A stretch of DNA of 64,000 bases, taken from Pseudomonas segetis. GTDB lineage: Bacteria > Pseudomonadota > Gammaproteobacteria > Pseudomonadales > Pseudomonadaceae. The position numbers and the translations under genes are program-made. Positions within the stretch are counted from its first letter, which is position 1. Every line of letters starts with the position of its first letter. Where the stretch lies: positions 248,001-312,000 of the forward strand of contig NZ_FZOG01000003.1 of assembly GCF_900188155.1 (NCBI RefSeq), read 5' to 3'. Positions 20,233-29,118 of this stretch are shown here, one piece after another. The notes under the pieces were generated by a model that ran no database searches, was not told the origin of the DNA, and saw nothing but the letters and a program-made list of their open reading frames with translations.

Positions 20233-21225
20233 TCAGTCAGCGCGTTCACCGCACAGGTCAAGGTTGAACCAATGCTCGACCTCTTTTGGCTCGAGGCCAG
20301 CACCGAGCAAGGAGAATAACTTGCCCAGGGCCGCTTCGCGAGTCATGCCGCCGGCAGAGACCAGTCCGGCAGCTTGCAACTGGCTGCCGGCGGCATAGAC
20401 GCCAAATTCAACATGACCTTGCGGGCATTGGCTGATTGCCGCGAGCACAACACCACGGGCATGCGCGGTTTCGAGTGCAGTCAGCAGCGCCGCGTTGTCC
20501 GAGGGGCCAGTGCCGCTGCCGTAGCATTCAAGCAGCAAGGCTTGGACGCCGCTGCCAAGCAGGGCGCTGATGTGCTCTGCCTGAATGCCAGGGTAGAAAG
20601 GCAGTACGGCAATGTTTACCGGATGACGTGCCTGGCGATAGTCAATGGCCTGCGGTATCTGCCCGGCACGCGGACTGATCCGCTGACGCGGTAATACGGT
20701 GAATGCATCAAAGGCGTCACTTTGCAGTTTGCTGACGCGTGCGCCATGCATCAATGCACCATTGAAATATACCTGCACGCCACTGGCCTGGCCTTGATGC
20801 AGCGCGCGCATGGCGCCGAACAAATTGCCCCAGGCATCGCTACCTTCGGTGCCAGCGGGCAGCATGGCGCCGGTCAATACCACTGGCACTGGCAAGCCCA
20901 GCAACAGGAAGCTCAATGCTGCAGCACTGTAGGCCAGGGTGTCTGTGCCTTGCAGCACCAGTACGCCATCGCAGCTGTGTTGTTCGATGCCTTCAACAAT
21001 TGCATCAACCATTGCCAGCCAGTTGGCCTGGCTCATGTTGGCGCTGTCGATTGGTGGCAGCAATTCGCTGAAAATCCAATCGGGCAGTTGGTCTTGGCCT
21101 TCCTCGGACTGTTGTGCACGAACACGGGCTTCGAATCCTGACGCCGGGGCCAGGCCATCGGCACTTTGCTGCATGCCAATGGTGCCGCCGGTGTAGAGCA
21201 CAAGGAGTTTTTCGCAAGCGGCCAT
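20233..21225 (-). CDS. ansA: Asparaginase (type I-like)
   Basis: 330 residues, cytoplasmic (no signal peptide). Hydrolyses asparagine to aspartate and ammonia. The two catalytic threonine signatures are intact: VLYTGGTIGM near the N-terminus and LQGTDTLAYSAAAL near residue 90. The motif GNLFGAMRALHQG and the C-terminal RGVVLAAISQCPQG are typical. The start at 21225 has a strong GAGGAGCG ribosome binding site. It is bounded upstream by a bidirectional terminator, so it probably has its own promoter or reads from a weak promoter within 21226-21250. Confidence 0.94.
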   Translation of the reverse strand: MAACEKLLVLYTGGTIGMQQSADGLAPASGFEARVRAQQSEEGQDQLPDWIFSELLPPIDSANMSQANWLAMVDAIVEGIEQHSCDGVLVLQGTDTLAYSAAALSFLLLGLPVPVVLTGAMLPAGTEGSDAWGNLFGAMRALHQGQASGVQVYFNGALMHGARVSKLQSDAFDAFTVLPRQRISPRAGQIPQAIDYRQARHPVNIAVLPFYPGIQAEHISALLGSGVQALLLECYGSGTGPSDNAALLTALETAHARGVVLAAISQCPQGHVEFGVYAAGSQLQAAGLVSAGGMTREAALGKLFSLLGAGLEPKEVEHWFNLDLCGERAD

Positions 21226-21252
21226 GGTCGCTCCTCAATAACTGCGGGATAA

Positions 21253-21280
21253 CAAAAGGGGGCTATCAAGCCCCCTTTTG
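21253..21280. terminator. Terminator between the AGCS symporter and ansA
   Basis: A perfect 12-bp stem CAAAAGGGGGCT/AGCCCCCTTTTG with loop ATCA. The A run on one side and T run on the other make it usable on both strands. It lies 58 bp after the AGCS stop and separates that gene from ansA on the same strand. Confidence 0.88.
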
Positions 21281-21337
21281 TGGTTACAAATAATGTTGTA
21301 ACAGGCCGTTCCCTGAGCCTGTCCGTGCGCTCCAGCC

Positions 21338-22750
21338 TTAAGCTGACTTGGTAGCAGTGTCCTTCAGTTGCGCCCAAACAGCTGGGTCGAGGTCAAGGTC
21401 ACTGAACTCCTTGGGGTCGAATACGGGAGACTTGACCCCTGCTTTCATCTGCCTGTCGTAGTCACGCATCAAGCGCATGCCAACCTTGAACAGCAGCGCC
21501 AAAGCGATCAGGTTGCAGATGGCCAGCAAGCCCATGGTCACGTCAGCGAAGGCGAATACAGTGCCGAGGTCCTGTACCGAGCCCCAGAACACCAACACTG
21601 CAACCATAACCCGGTAAACCATGACTGGCATACGTTTTTGGGTGAAAAAGCCCAGCGCGTTTTCACCCAGGTAGTAGTTGTAGATCAGGGTGGTGAACAC
21701 GAACAGCAGCAAGGCCACGCTGATAAATACACGGCCCCATTCACCGACCACGCTGGCGACAGCAGTTTGTGTCAGCAGAACCCCGGCCATTTCACTGCCT
21801 GGCTGATACACGCCCGAGAGCAGAATGATCAGCGCGGTGCAGCTGCACAGGATGATGGTGTCGATAAATACACTGAGCGACTGCACGATGCCTTGTGCGA
21901 CCGGGTGTGGAACCTCGGCAACGGCGGCGACGTTCGGTGCGCTGCCCAAACCTGCTTCGTTGGAGAACAGGCCGCGCTTGACGCCCATGATAATGGCGGC
22001 GCCGATACCGCCAGCAAAGGCGGGCTCAAGGCCAAATGCACTGCGGAAAATCAGGGCGAAGACTTCCGGGATGCGATCAGCGTTGCTGCCGATAACGAAC
22101 AGGGCCATGGCGATGTATGAGAACGCCATTACCGGGACCAGGACATCAGCAAACTTGGCGATACGCTTGATGCCGCCAAAGATGATCATGCCGATCACGG
22201 CCATCAGCACCACGCCGCTGATATAGGTCGGCACGCCGAAGGTGTCGTGCAGCGAACTGGCAACTGTGTAGGATTGCACCGCGTTAAAGCCGAAGCCGAA
22301 GGTCATCAGCAGCAGGATCGAAACCAGAATACCCAGCCAGCGCTGGCCCAAGCCATGCTCGATATAGAATGCCGGACCGCCACGATAGCCGCCATCGGGC
22401 TCGCGACGCTTGTATAGCTGGGCGATCGAACACTCGAAGTAGCTGGTTGCCATGCCGACCAGTGCCACGACCCACATCCAGAAAATGGCGCCAGGGCCGC
22501 CAAGGATAATCGCCACCGATACACCGGCAATGTTGCCTGCGCCGACGCGTCCGGCAACGGACAGCATCAGGGCCTGGAACGAGCTGAGTTGACCAGGCTG
22601 ACGCTTGAATGCCTCGGCAAAGATGCTGAACATGCTGCCGAAATAGCGGAATTGAACGAAGCGCGAAGCGATGGTGAAGAACAGGCCAAGGCCGATCAGC
22701 ATCACGATCAGCAGCTTGCTCCAGATGAGGTCATTGAGTAAATCGAGCAT
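21338..22750 (-). CDS. Sodium:alanine/glycine symporter (AGCS family)
   Basis: 470 residues from the ATG at 22750. The frame is open to 22831 but the extra 27 residues are polar and without family likeness; GAGTGACTGCCC precedes 22750. About 10-11 hydrophobic helices are visible. AGCS signatures are GRVGAGNIAGVSVAIILGGP near residue 90, NEAGLGSAPNVAAVAE near 270, and the hydrophobic block VMLIGLGLFFTIASRFVQFR at the start. It imports small neutral amino acids with sodium. The divergent XRE-family regulator at 22908 may control it. Confidence 0.93.
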   Translation of the reverse strand: MLDLLNDLIWSKLLIVMLIGLGLFFTIASRFVQFRYFGSMFSIFAEAFKRQPGQLSSFQALMLSVAGRVGAGNIAGVSVAIILGGPGAIFWMWVVALVGMATSYFECSIAQLYKRREPDGGYRGGPAFYIEHGLGQRWLGILVSILLLMTFGFGFNAVQSYTVASSLHDTFGVPTYISGVVLMAVIGMIIFGGIKRIAKFADVLVPVMAFSYIAMALFVIGSNADRIPEVFALIFRSAFGLEPAFAGGIGAAIIMGVKRGLFSNEAGLGSAPNVAAVAEVPHPVAQGIVQSLSVFIDTIILCSCTALIILLSGVYQPGSEMAGVLLTQTAVASVVGEWGRVFISVALLLFVFTTLIYNYYLGENALGFFTQKRMPVMVYRVMVAVLVFWGSVQDLGTVFAFADVTMGLLAICNLIALALLFKVGMRLMRDYDRQMKAGVKSPVFDPKEFSDLDLDPAVWAQLKDTATKSA

Positions 22751-22907
22751 AAGGGCAGTCACTCTTTGTTGTTCTGATTGAAGTTGGCCTCTGCGGACCT
22801 TTTTCAATGATTGTAGATGCGAATGTTTCAAACAATTTCGCAGGTTGCAGTGATGTGATGCTATTTGATGCTACTATCGCGTCACTTACTTCGACTGGAA
22901 CAGCCGC

Positions 22908-23720
22908 ATGTCGGATTCGTTTGGCGCCAACCTCAAGCTGCTGTGCAGTCACTACCGCTCAATTGCCGAGGTGTGTCGCAAACTCGCAATCAATCGGGCG
23001 CAATTCAATCGCTATCTCGCGAGCCAGAGCAGGCCAACAGCCCATAACCTGAAGCGAATCTGCGATTTTTTTGGGGTCGAGGACTATGAGTTGGTCCTGC
23101 CGCAGGAGCAGTTCGCCCGGTTGATCGGGGCCCGTGACAACAGTGCGGCAAGCGCATCGGCAGGCGCACCACTGCTTGAGCTGTTCGAGTCGCTCAGCGA
23201 GCACTCAAATGACCTGTCGCGCTATTGCGGCTACTACTTTGAATATTCCAATTGCATGTCGGTGCCGGGGCAGATCCTGTTGTCGCTGGTGCATTTGCGT
23301 GAAGAGCGTGGCAGCTTTGTATTTGAACGTCAGGAGCGCCAGGAAAGGGCGCGTGGCGGTGGAGCCGAGGATTGGGTGCGCTGCCGTTATCTGGGCGCGG
23401 CGTTCTACTTGCAGGACCGGGTGTTTCTGATCGATTACGAAAGCCTGACCGGCAATGAAATGAGCCAGACCATACTGATTCCCAGCTTCAAAAGTCGCAT
23501 CACCCGTTTGAATGGCCTGAAGACTGGCGTCTCCAGTGGTGATCAGCGCACGCCTGCCTGTACGCGGGTGGTCTGGGAGTTTCTTGGTACCGACATCAAC
23601 CGGGTAAACACCTATCGCCAGGTGATGCTCTATGCGCCCGATGATCCGCGCATTGATGATGACGTGCGCCAACGTCTGGCTGGTGCACGCATCCGCCAGG
23701 GTTTATTCGAAATCGAATAA
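22908..23720 (+). CDS. XRE-family transcriptional regulator
   Basis: 270 residues. The N-terminal helix-turn-helix covers about residues 5-60 (GANLKLLCSHYRSIAEVCRKLAIN, then RYLASQSRPTAHNLKRICDFFGV). The remaining 200 residues have no recognisable enzyme motif and probably form a sensing domain (SLVHLREERGSFVFERQE, YLGAAFYLQDRVFLIDYES). It diverges from the AGCS amino-acid symporter, which suggests local control. Similar proteins are widespread in Pseudomonas but, as far as I know, have not been studied. Confidence 0.88.
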   Translation: MSDSFGANLKLLCSHYRSIAEVCRKLAINRAQFNRYLASQSRPTAHNLKRICDFFGVEDYELVLPQEQFARLIGARDNSAASASAGAPLLELFESLSEHSNDLSRYCGYYFEYSNCMSVPGQILLSLVHLREERGSFVFERQERQERARGGGAEDWVRCRYLGAAFYLQDRVFLIDYESLTGNEMSQTILIPSFKSRITRLNGLKTGVSSGDQRTPACTRVVWEFLGTDINRVNTYRQVMLYAPDDPRIDDDVRQRLAGARIRQGLFEIE

Positions 23721-23738
23721 GCCCATTTGCGCCTGTCG

Positions 23739-25019
23739 TTACTGGGTGCCGTCGTGATTGGGGCTGTTGTAGATCTCGACATCCAGTTCTTTTTCGCTGC
23801 GGCCAACCAGGGTTGTGGTCATCAAGTCGCCTGCGACGTTGACTGTGGTGCGCGCCATATCGAGGATGCGGTCGATACCGGCAATCAAGGCAACACCCTC
23901 AAGCGGCAGGCCCGCAGCGGTCAGCACCAGGCCAAGCATAATCAAGCCCGCGCCAGGTACACCGGCCGTACCGATGGACGCCAGCGTGGCGGTGAGGATG
24001 ATCATCATGTACTGGCCCGCGCCCAGGTCAACGCCGAAGGCCTGGGCAATAAACAGCGCCAGCACACCTTGATAGATCGCCGTGCCATCCATGTTGATGG
24101 TGGCGCCAACCGGTAGAACGAAGCCCGCCACGCCCTGTGACACGCCGAGGTTCTTGCGCGCGCACTCAATCGAGATTGGAAGGGTGCCCGAACTGCTTGA
24201 GGTACTGAATGCAACCGCCAGTGCAGGCGCAATACCACGCAGGAAGCGCATTGGGCTCAAGCGCGCGAGCAAACCAATCAGGCCGCCGTAGACCAACACC
24301 ACATGGGCGAAACTGGCGAGGTAGATCACCCCTATTACTTCGGCCAGTGGCAGCAGCACTTCGGCGCCGTGGCTACCCACTACGCCGGCGATCAAGGCAA
24401 ACACGCCATAGGGTGCAAGGCCCATGATCAGGTCGGTCAGCTTGTAGAAGGTCTCGGCCAGGCTATCGAACAGCTTGATGGCCGGGGTGGCCTTCTCACC
24501 GACCAGGTTCATGCTCACGCCAATCGCGATGGCGAACACGATGATCTGCAGTACGTTGCCCTCGGCAAAAGCGGTCACCGGGTTGCTTGGCACCAGGCCA
24601 ACCAGGATGGAGACCAGCGATGGCGCCTCTTTGGCAGTCTCCTGGCCACTGGCAATCATATTGAGGCCGTCACCCGGAGTGAATACCGCACCAAACAGCA
24701 GGCCGATGCTGACTGCGAATGCGGTGGTGACCATGTAGATCGAGATGGTTTTGATGCTGATCCGCCCAAGCTTTGCGGAGTCCTGCATGGAGGTGATGCC
24801 CGATACCAGTGAAACAAACACCAGCGGCACGATCAGCATCTTGATGGCATTGAGAAACAGGGTGCCGATGGGTGCCAATACCAGCGCGTCTTCCTTGAAG
24901 ATTGCGCCGGTGGCAACACCAAGCACCAGGCCGATGAGGATCTTGTGCCACAGTTGTAGACGTTTCCAGCGGCCCAGCGGTGTCGCGGTTTTAGAACTCT
25001 GAGTCATGCGTTTCACCAT
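23739..25019 (-). CDS. gltP: Dicarboxylate/amino acid:cation symporter (DAACS, GltP-type)
   Basis: 426 residues (422 if ATG 25007 is used). Imports glutamate, aspartate or C4-dicarboxylates with H+ or Na+. Family signatures are the serine-rich hairpin FSTSSSSGTLPISIECARKNLG and the substrate-binding GATINMDGTAIYQGV, followed by GTAGVPGAGLIMLGLVL. About eight membrane helices precede and include these. It lies downstream of aspA on the same strand across a 305-bp gap, so uptake of aspartate and its deamination to fumarate are encoded side by side. The exact cation and preferred substrate are not readable. Confidence 0.9.
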   Translation of the reverse strand: MVKRMTQSSKTATPLGRWKRLQLWHKILIGLVLGVATGAIFKEDALVLAPIGTLFLNAIKMLIVPLVFVSLVSGITSMQDSAKLGRISIKTISIYMVTTAFAVSIGLLFGAVFTPGDGLNMIASGQETAKEAPSLVSILVGLVPSNPVTAFAEGNVLQIIVFAIAIGVSMNLVGEKATPAIKLFDSLAETFYKLTDLIMGLAPYGVFALIAGVVGSHGAEVLLPLAEVIGVIYLASFAHVVLVYGGLIGLLARLSPMRFLRGIAPALAVAFSTSSSSGTLPISIECARKNLGVSQGVAGFVLPVGATINMDGTAIYQGVLALFIAQAFGVDLGAGQYMMIILTATLASIGTAGVPGAGLIMLGLVLTAAGLPLEGVALIAGIDRILDMARTTVNVAGDLMTTTLVGRSEKELDVEIYNSPNHDGTQ

Positions 25020-25324
25020 TTCAGTAACTGTTGTTGAGCAGACCGTCTGTGCGATCTTGAAGGATGCTCGTAACCTGCATAGTCAGGCCAACGGAGTCAT
25101 GGTCATGATTGATCCGTCGGCTGTTCGCCTGCTGGCCACGCGCGAATGTTCAACCTGCATCTGGTCACTGGACGTTCAGCCCCATGGGCTGAATCCAGAT
25201 GTGCAGGGAAATACAGTGGGCGGTGACGGCAGGGGAATACAAAGGGCGCGCAGTTTACCGAGCGTTCGCTGCGTTTTCTCCCTATGTTTTCCCCTGGTTG
25301 GGTGTTTTCGTCGGAAAGTTAGGG
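25020..25324. other. Gene-free stretch between aspA and gltP, with nested hairpin
   Basis: Short frames here have no family likeness or good ribosome binding site. The one structured item is a nested hairpin at 25154-25207: outer arms CCTGCATCTGG and CCAGATGTGCAGG (pairing with a 2-nt bulge) enclose an inner perfect 8-bp stem TTCAGCCC/GGGCTGAA with loop CAT. It could end aspA transcription or sit in the gltP leader. No T-run follows on the minus strand. Confidence 0.5.
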
Positions 25325-26749
25325 TTAGGCCTTAAGCGGTACCAGGCGCGGGGCAATCATGTTTTCCGGGCGCAGGATGTCGTCAAGGGTGCCGTCATCC
25401 AGGAGTTTTTCTTCGCGCACCAACTCCAGCACGCCGCGGCCGCTTTCCAGGGCGAGCTTGGCGATACGGGTGGCATTTTCGTAACCGATATACGGGTTCA
25501 GCGCGGTAATCAGGCCGATGGAGTTTTCCATCAGTTGACGGCAATGTGCTTCGTTGGCGCTGATGCCGACGATGCAATGCTCGCGCAGCATGTCCATGGC
25601 GCGCTGCAGCAGGCGGATCGAGTCGAAGATCTTATAGGCGATCAGCGGTTCCATGACGTTGAGCTGCAGCTGACCCCCTTCAGCCGCCAAGGTCAGTGCA
25701 AGGTCGTTACCTATTACTTCGAATGCCACTTGGTTGACCGCTTCCGGGATGACCGGGTTGACCTTGCCCGGCATGATCGAGCTGCCCGGCTGGCGCGGCG
25801 GCAGGTTGATTTCATTGATGCCGGTACGAGGGCCGCTGGACAGCAGGCGCAGGTCGTTACAGATCTTCGACAGCTTCACCGCGGTGCGCTTGAGCATGCC
25901 CGAGAACAAGACGAAGGCGCCCATGTCGGAGGTAGCTTCGATCAAGTCAGCCGCCGGAACCAGAGGCTGTCCGCTGATCGCCGCCAAGCGCTCGACCGCG
26001 AGCAATTGGTAGCCAGGGTCAGCATTGATGCCGGTGCCGATTGCCGTGCCGCCGAGGTTGATTTCAGTCAACAGTTCCGGCGCCAGGCTGCGCAGGCGTG
26101 CAAGGTCTTCACCCAGGGTGTTGGCGAAAGCGCGGAATTCCTGGCCCAAGGTCATAGGCACGGCGTCTTGCAACTGGGTACGGCCCATCTTCAAGACATG
26201 GGCGAACTCTTCACCTTTGGCGGCGAATGCATGAATCAGGCTGTCGAGGCTGGCCAGCAAGGTGTCGTGGCCGAGCAGCAAGCCCAGGCGAATCGCGGTT
26301 GGATAGGCGTCGTTGGTTGATTGCGCCATGTTTACATCGTTGTTTGGATGCAAGAACCCATACTCGCCTTTCTGCTTGCCCATGGCTTCGAGCGCAATGT
26401 TGGCAATTACTTCGTTGGCGTTCATGTTGGTCGATGTACCGGCGCCGCCCTGGATCATGTCGACCACGAACTCATCATGGAAATCGCCGCGGATAATCCG
26501 GGCGCAGGCTTCGCTAATGGCCGCGTGCTTTTCATCGCTGAGGTGGCCCAGCTGGTTGTTGGCATCGGCTGCTGCTTGCTTGACCATCGCCAAAGCAGTG
26601 ACCAGCTTCGGATAGTGGGCCAGTGGTACGCCAGAAAGACGGAAGTTGTTTACGGCACGCAGGGTTTGGATGCCGTAATAGGCCTCGCTTGGGACTTCAA
26701 GGGTGCCTAGCAGGTCTTTTTCAACGCGGAATGATGCAGCAGCGGACAT
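25325..26749 (-). CDS. aspA: Aspartate ammonia-lyase
   Basis: 474 residues from the ATG at 26749; an upstream ATG at 26812 adds 21 residues unlike the family. Catalyses aspartate to fumarate plus ammonia. The fumarase/aspartase signature GSSIMPGKVNPVI (with the catalytic Ser of the flexible loop) is present, as are EKDLLGTLEVPSEAYYGIQT at the N-terminus, NEVIANIALE, and TNDAYPTAIRLGLLL. Divergent from a LysR gene, an arrangement also recalled from P. aeruginosa (PA5428/PA5429), and upstream of gltP. Confidence 0.96.
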   Translation of the reverse strand: MSAAASFRVEKDLLGTLEVPSEAYYGIQTLRAVNNFRLSGVPLAHYPKLVTALAMVKQAAADANNQLGHLSDEKHAAISEACARIIRGDFHDEFVVDMIQGGAGTSTNMNANEVIANIALEAMGKQKGEYGFLHPNNDVNMAQSTNDAYPTAIRLGLLLGHDTLLASLDSLIHAFAAKGEEFAHVLKMGRTQLQDAVPMTLGQEFRAFANTLGEDLARLRSLAPELLTEINLGGTAIGTGINADPGYQLLAVERLAAISGQPLVPAADLIEATSDMGAFVLFSGMLKRTAVKLSKICNDLRLLSSGPRTGINEINLPPRQPGSSIMPGKVNPVIPEAVNQVAFEVIGNDLALTLAAEGGQLQLNVMEPLIAYKIFDSIRLLQRAMDMLREHCIVGISANEAHCRQLMENSIGLITALNPYIGYENATRIAKLALESGRGVLELVREEKLLDDGTLDDILRPENMIAPRLVPLKA

Positions 26750-26994
26750 GATTGAGGAAATCTCTGATTTCGGCGAGAGGTATCGCCATGCCTTATAGGG
26801 TAAGGACTTCACCGATATTCAAGCCAATGCTGTTAAACGCTATGCTATGCGTAATCGGCATAATGTCGATGTGACTTGCAAAGGCTGGCAGACGTTGAGC
26901 GAAGGCCTGCCCGAGTAATGCTTGCCGTTTCTCGGGAGCTTTAAGCCGGCCTGTGGATAACTTTTGAAGCGCTAAACCTGATGCTGAGGGATTG

Positions 26995-27906
26995 ATGAAT
27001 CTGGAAACCAAGTGGCTGGAAGACTTTGTCGCGCTGGCGACCACGCGCAGTTTCTCGCGTGCGGCGGAGAAGCGATTCGTCACCCAGCCAGCGTTCAGCC
27101 GGCGGATTCGCAGCCTTGAGTCAATGCTCGGGCTGACCCTGATCAACCGTTCCTGTACTCCGATCGAGTTGACTGAAGCCGGGCAGCTGTTTCTGGTCAC
27201 GGCGCGCAGCATGGTTGAGCAGTTGGGCGAGGTCGTTCGACATCTGCATAACCTTGAGGGTAAGCAGGGCGAGGTGTTGCAAATTGCAGCTGCGCACTCG
27301 CTGACCCTTGGATTCTTCCCTGAATGGATCGCCCGCTTGCGCCGTGAGGGTTTGCCGCTCAACACTCGCCTGGTGGCGACCAACGTGGGTGAAGCGGTGC
27401 ATTCGCTGCGTGAAGGCAGTTGCGACTTGATCCTTGCCTATTACGATCCCGACGCCGCTCTGCAAATGGACCCGGAAATATTCCCGTCCCTGTATATGGG
27501 CAGTACCGAGATGTTGCCAGTCTGCGCCGTGGATGAGCAGGGCCAGCCGTTGTTTGATCTCGACAGTGGCCAAACGGTGCCATTGCTGGCGTACACCGCC
27601 GGTGCGTTTCTCGGGCGCTCGGTCAATCTGTTGTTACGCCAGCGCGCGCTGCGCTCGACCACAGTGTATGAAACCGCAATGGCGGACAGCCTCAAAAGCA
27701 TGGCGCTGCAAGGCATGGGCGTAGCCTGGGTGCCGCGCTTGAGCGTGACTGCCGAGTTGCAGCGCGGAGAACTTGCGGTGTGTGGGACGCAGGCATGGCA
27801 GGCGCCGCTGGAGATTCGCTTATATCGCTGCGCCCTGGTGCGCAAAGCCGTGGTGCGTCTGCTCTGGCGGAAATTGGAAAGTGGCGAAGTAGGGCAGCCG
27901 AAGTAG
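26995..27906 (+). CDS. LysR-family regulator divergent from aspA
   Basis: 303 residues from ATG 26995, which follows a TGAGGG ribosome binding site (an in-frame TTG lies just before it). The HTH covers about residues 1-60 (LEDFVALATTRSFSRAAEKRFVTQPAFSRRIRSLE). The effector-binding domain starts near 90 (EVLQIAAAHSLTLGFFPEWI). It shares a 246-bp divergent promoter region with aspA, which is its likeliest target. It converges on the polyamine-binding protein gene. Confidence 0.93.
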   Translation: MNLETKWLEDFVALATTRSFSRAAEKRFVTQPAFSRRIRSLESMLGLTLINRSCTPIELTEAGQLFLVTARSMVEQLGEVVRHLHNLEGKQGEVLQIAAAHSLTLGFFPEWIARLRREGLPLNTRLVATNVGEAVHSLREGSCDLILAYYDPDAALQMDPEIFPSLYMGSTEMLPVCAVDEQGQPLFDLDSGQTVPLLAYTAGAFLGRSVNLLLRQRALRSTTVYETAMADSLKSMALQGMGVAWVPRLSVTAELQRGELAVCGTQAWQAPLEIRLYRCALVRKAVVRLLWRKLESGEVGQPK

Positions 27907-27972
27907 GGTGAGCGCCGTGGTGGCTGTGGATATCTAGGCGAATGGACTAGGCGTTGTTGGGCAAGCATTGCG

Positions 27973-28002
27973 TTGTCGCACCCTACTTGGAAGGTGCGAC
28001 AA
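27973..28002. terminator. Terminator-like hairpin between convergent genes
   Basis: A perfect 10-bp stem TTGTCGCACC/GGTGCGACAA with a 10-nt loop, between the LysR gene and the PotF-like gene. No T-run follows on either strand, so intrinsic termination is uncertain; it could equally be a repeat-type or mRNA-stabilising element. Confidence 0.5.
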
Positions 28003-28015
28003 CCGCGTTTGAGCC

Positions 28016-29116
28016 TTAGGTTCCTGACTTGATCTTGGTCCAGGCGCGGGTACGCATCCGCTCGGCTTTTTGCGGCAGCGGTTGCAGCACGTACAGGGTT
28101 TTCTGCGCTTCAGCTGTAGGCGTCAGCCCTGCATTATCGCGGATTTCAACTTTCATCAGCGGCAATGCGGCCTTGTTTGGGTTTGGGTAGCCGAGGAAGT
28201 TGCTGGTCGATGCGATCACCTGTGGATCGAGCAAGGTGTTGAGGAACTCATGGGCTTCCTCGACGTTTTGCGCGCTGGCCGGAATGGCGAACGAGTCAAA
28301 CCACAGGGGGGCGCCCTCTTTCGGCAGGCGCCAATCGACTACGACACCGTTACCCGCTTCCTTGGCGCGGTTGGCGAACTGATAGAAGCTGCCGGAGTAA
28401 CCGACGGCTACGCAGATATTGCCATTGGCAATGTCGGTCATGTATTTGGCCGAGTGGAAGTAGGCAATATTCGGGCGGATTTTCATCATCAGGTCGGTGG
28501 CTTTAGCGTAATCCGCCTTCTTGGTGCTGTTAGGGTTGAGCCCCAGGTAATGCAGGGCGATTGGCATGATATCGCCGGGTGAGTCGAGCATCGCCACGCC
28601 ACATTGCTTGAGCTTGGAGATGTTTTCTTCTTTGAAAATCAAATCCCAGCTATCGACCGGAGCATCGGCGCCGAGCGCCTCTTTCACCTTGGCCGGGTTG
28701 AAGCCAATGATTACCGTACCGTACATGTAAGGCACGGCATGCTCGTTGCCCGGGTCGTTGGTTGCCATTAGCTTTAACAGCTCTGGGTCGAGGTTCTTCC
28801 AGTTGGGCAGCTTGCTCTTGTCGAGCTTCTGGAACACGCCTGCCTTGATTTGAGTATCAAGAAAGGTGTTCGACGGCACCACCAGGTCGTAGCCCGAGTT
28901 GCCGGTGAGCAGCTTGGCTTCCAGTGATTCATTGGTGTCGAACACATCCCAGGTCAGCTTGATCCCGGTACTTTTGGCGAAGTCTTTTGGCACCGACGGC
29001 AAAATATAATCGGCCCAGTTATAAACCCGTAACTCACGCTCGGCTGCGTGTGCTGCGCTGGCCAGCATGGCTGTGCCGCAGAGTGCGGCGCCAATCAGGG
29101 TGCGGATTTTTTTCAT
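28016..29116 (-). CDS. Polyamine ABC transporter periplasmic binding protein (PotF-like)
   Basis: 366 residues from ATG 29116, which is 9 bases after AAGGA; an ATG two codons earlier overlaps the upstream stop (ATGA). The signal peptide ends near AMLASAAHA. The mature protein starts ERELRVYNWADYILPS, a PotD/PotF hallmark, and carries YDLVVPSNTFLD and VAVGYSGSFYQFAN. Ligands in this family are putrescine or related polyamines. It is coupled to an acetylpolyamine amidohydrolase gene, with no permease or ATPase nearby, so it must borrow membrane parts encoded elsewhere or serve as a sensor. Confidence 0.92.
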   Translation of the reverse strand: MKKIRTLIGAALCGTAMLASAAHAAERELRVYNWADYILPSVPKDFAKSTGIKLTWDVFDTNESLEAKLLTGNSGYDLVVPSNTFLDTQIKAGVFQKLDKSKLPNWKNLDPELLKLMATNDPGNEHAVPYMYGTVIIGFNPAKVKEALGADAPVDSWDLIFKEENISKLKQCGVAMLDSPGDIMPIALHYLGLNPNSTKKADYAKATDLMMKIRPNIAYFHSAKYMTDIANGNICVAVGYSGSFYQFANRAKEAGNGVVVDWRLPKEGAPLWFDSFAIPASAQNVEEAHEFLNTLLDPQVIASTSNFLGYPNPNKAALPLMKVEIRDNAGLTPTAEAQKTLYVLQPLPQKAERMRTRAWTKIKSGT

Positions 29117-29118
29117 GA

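Noticed and set aside
25006..25335. A 109-codon plus-strand frame over the aspA-gltP gap
   Set aside because: It overlaps both gene ends, has no ribosome binding site and no family likeness; it looks like chance.
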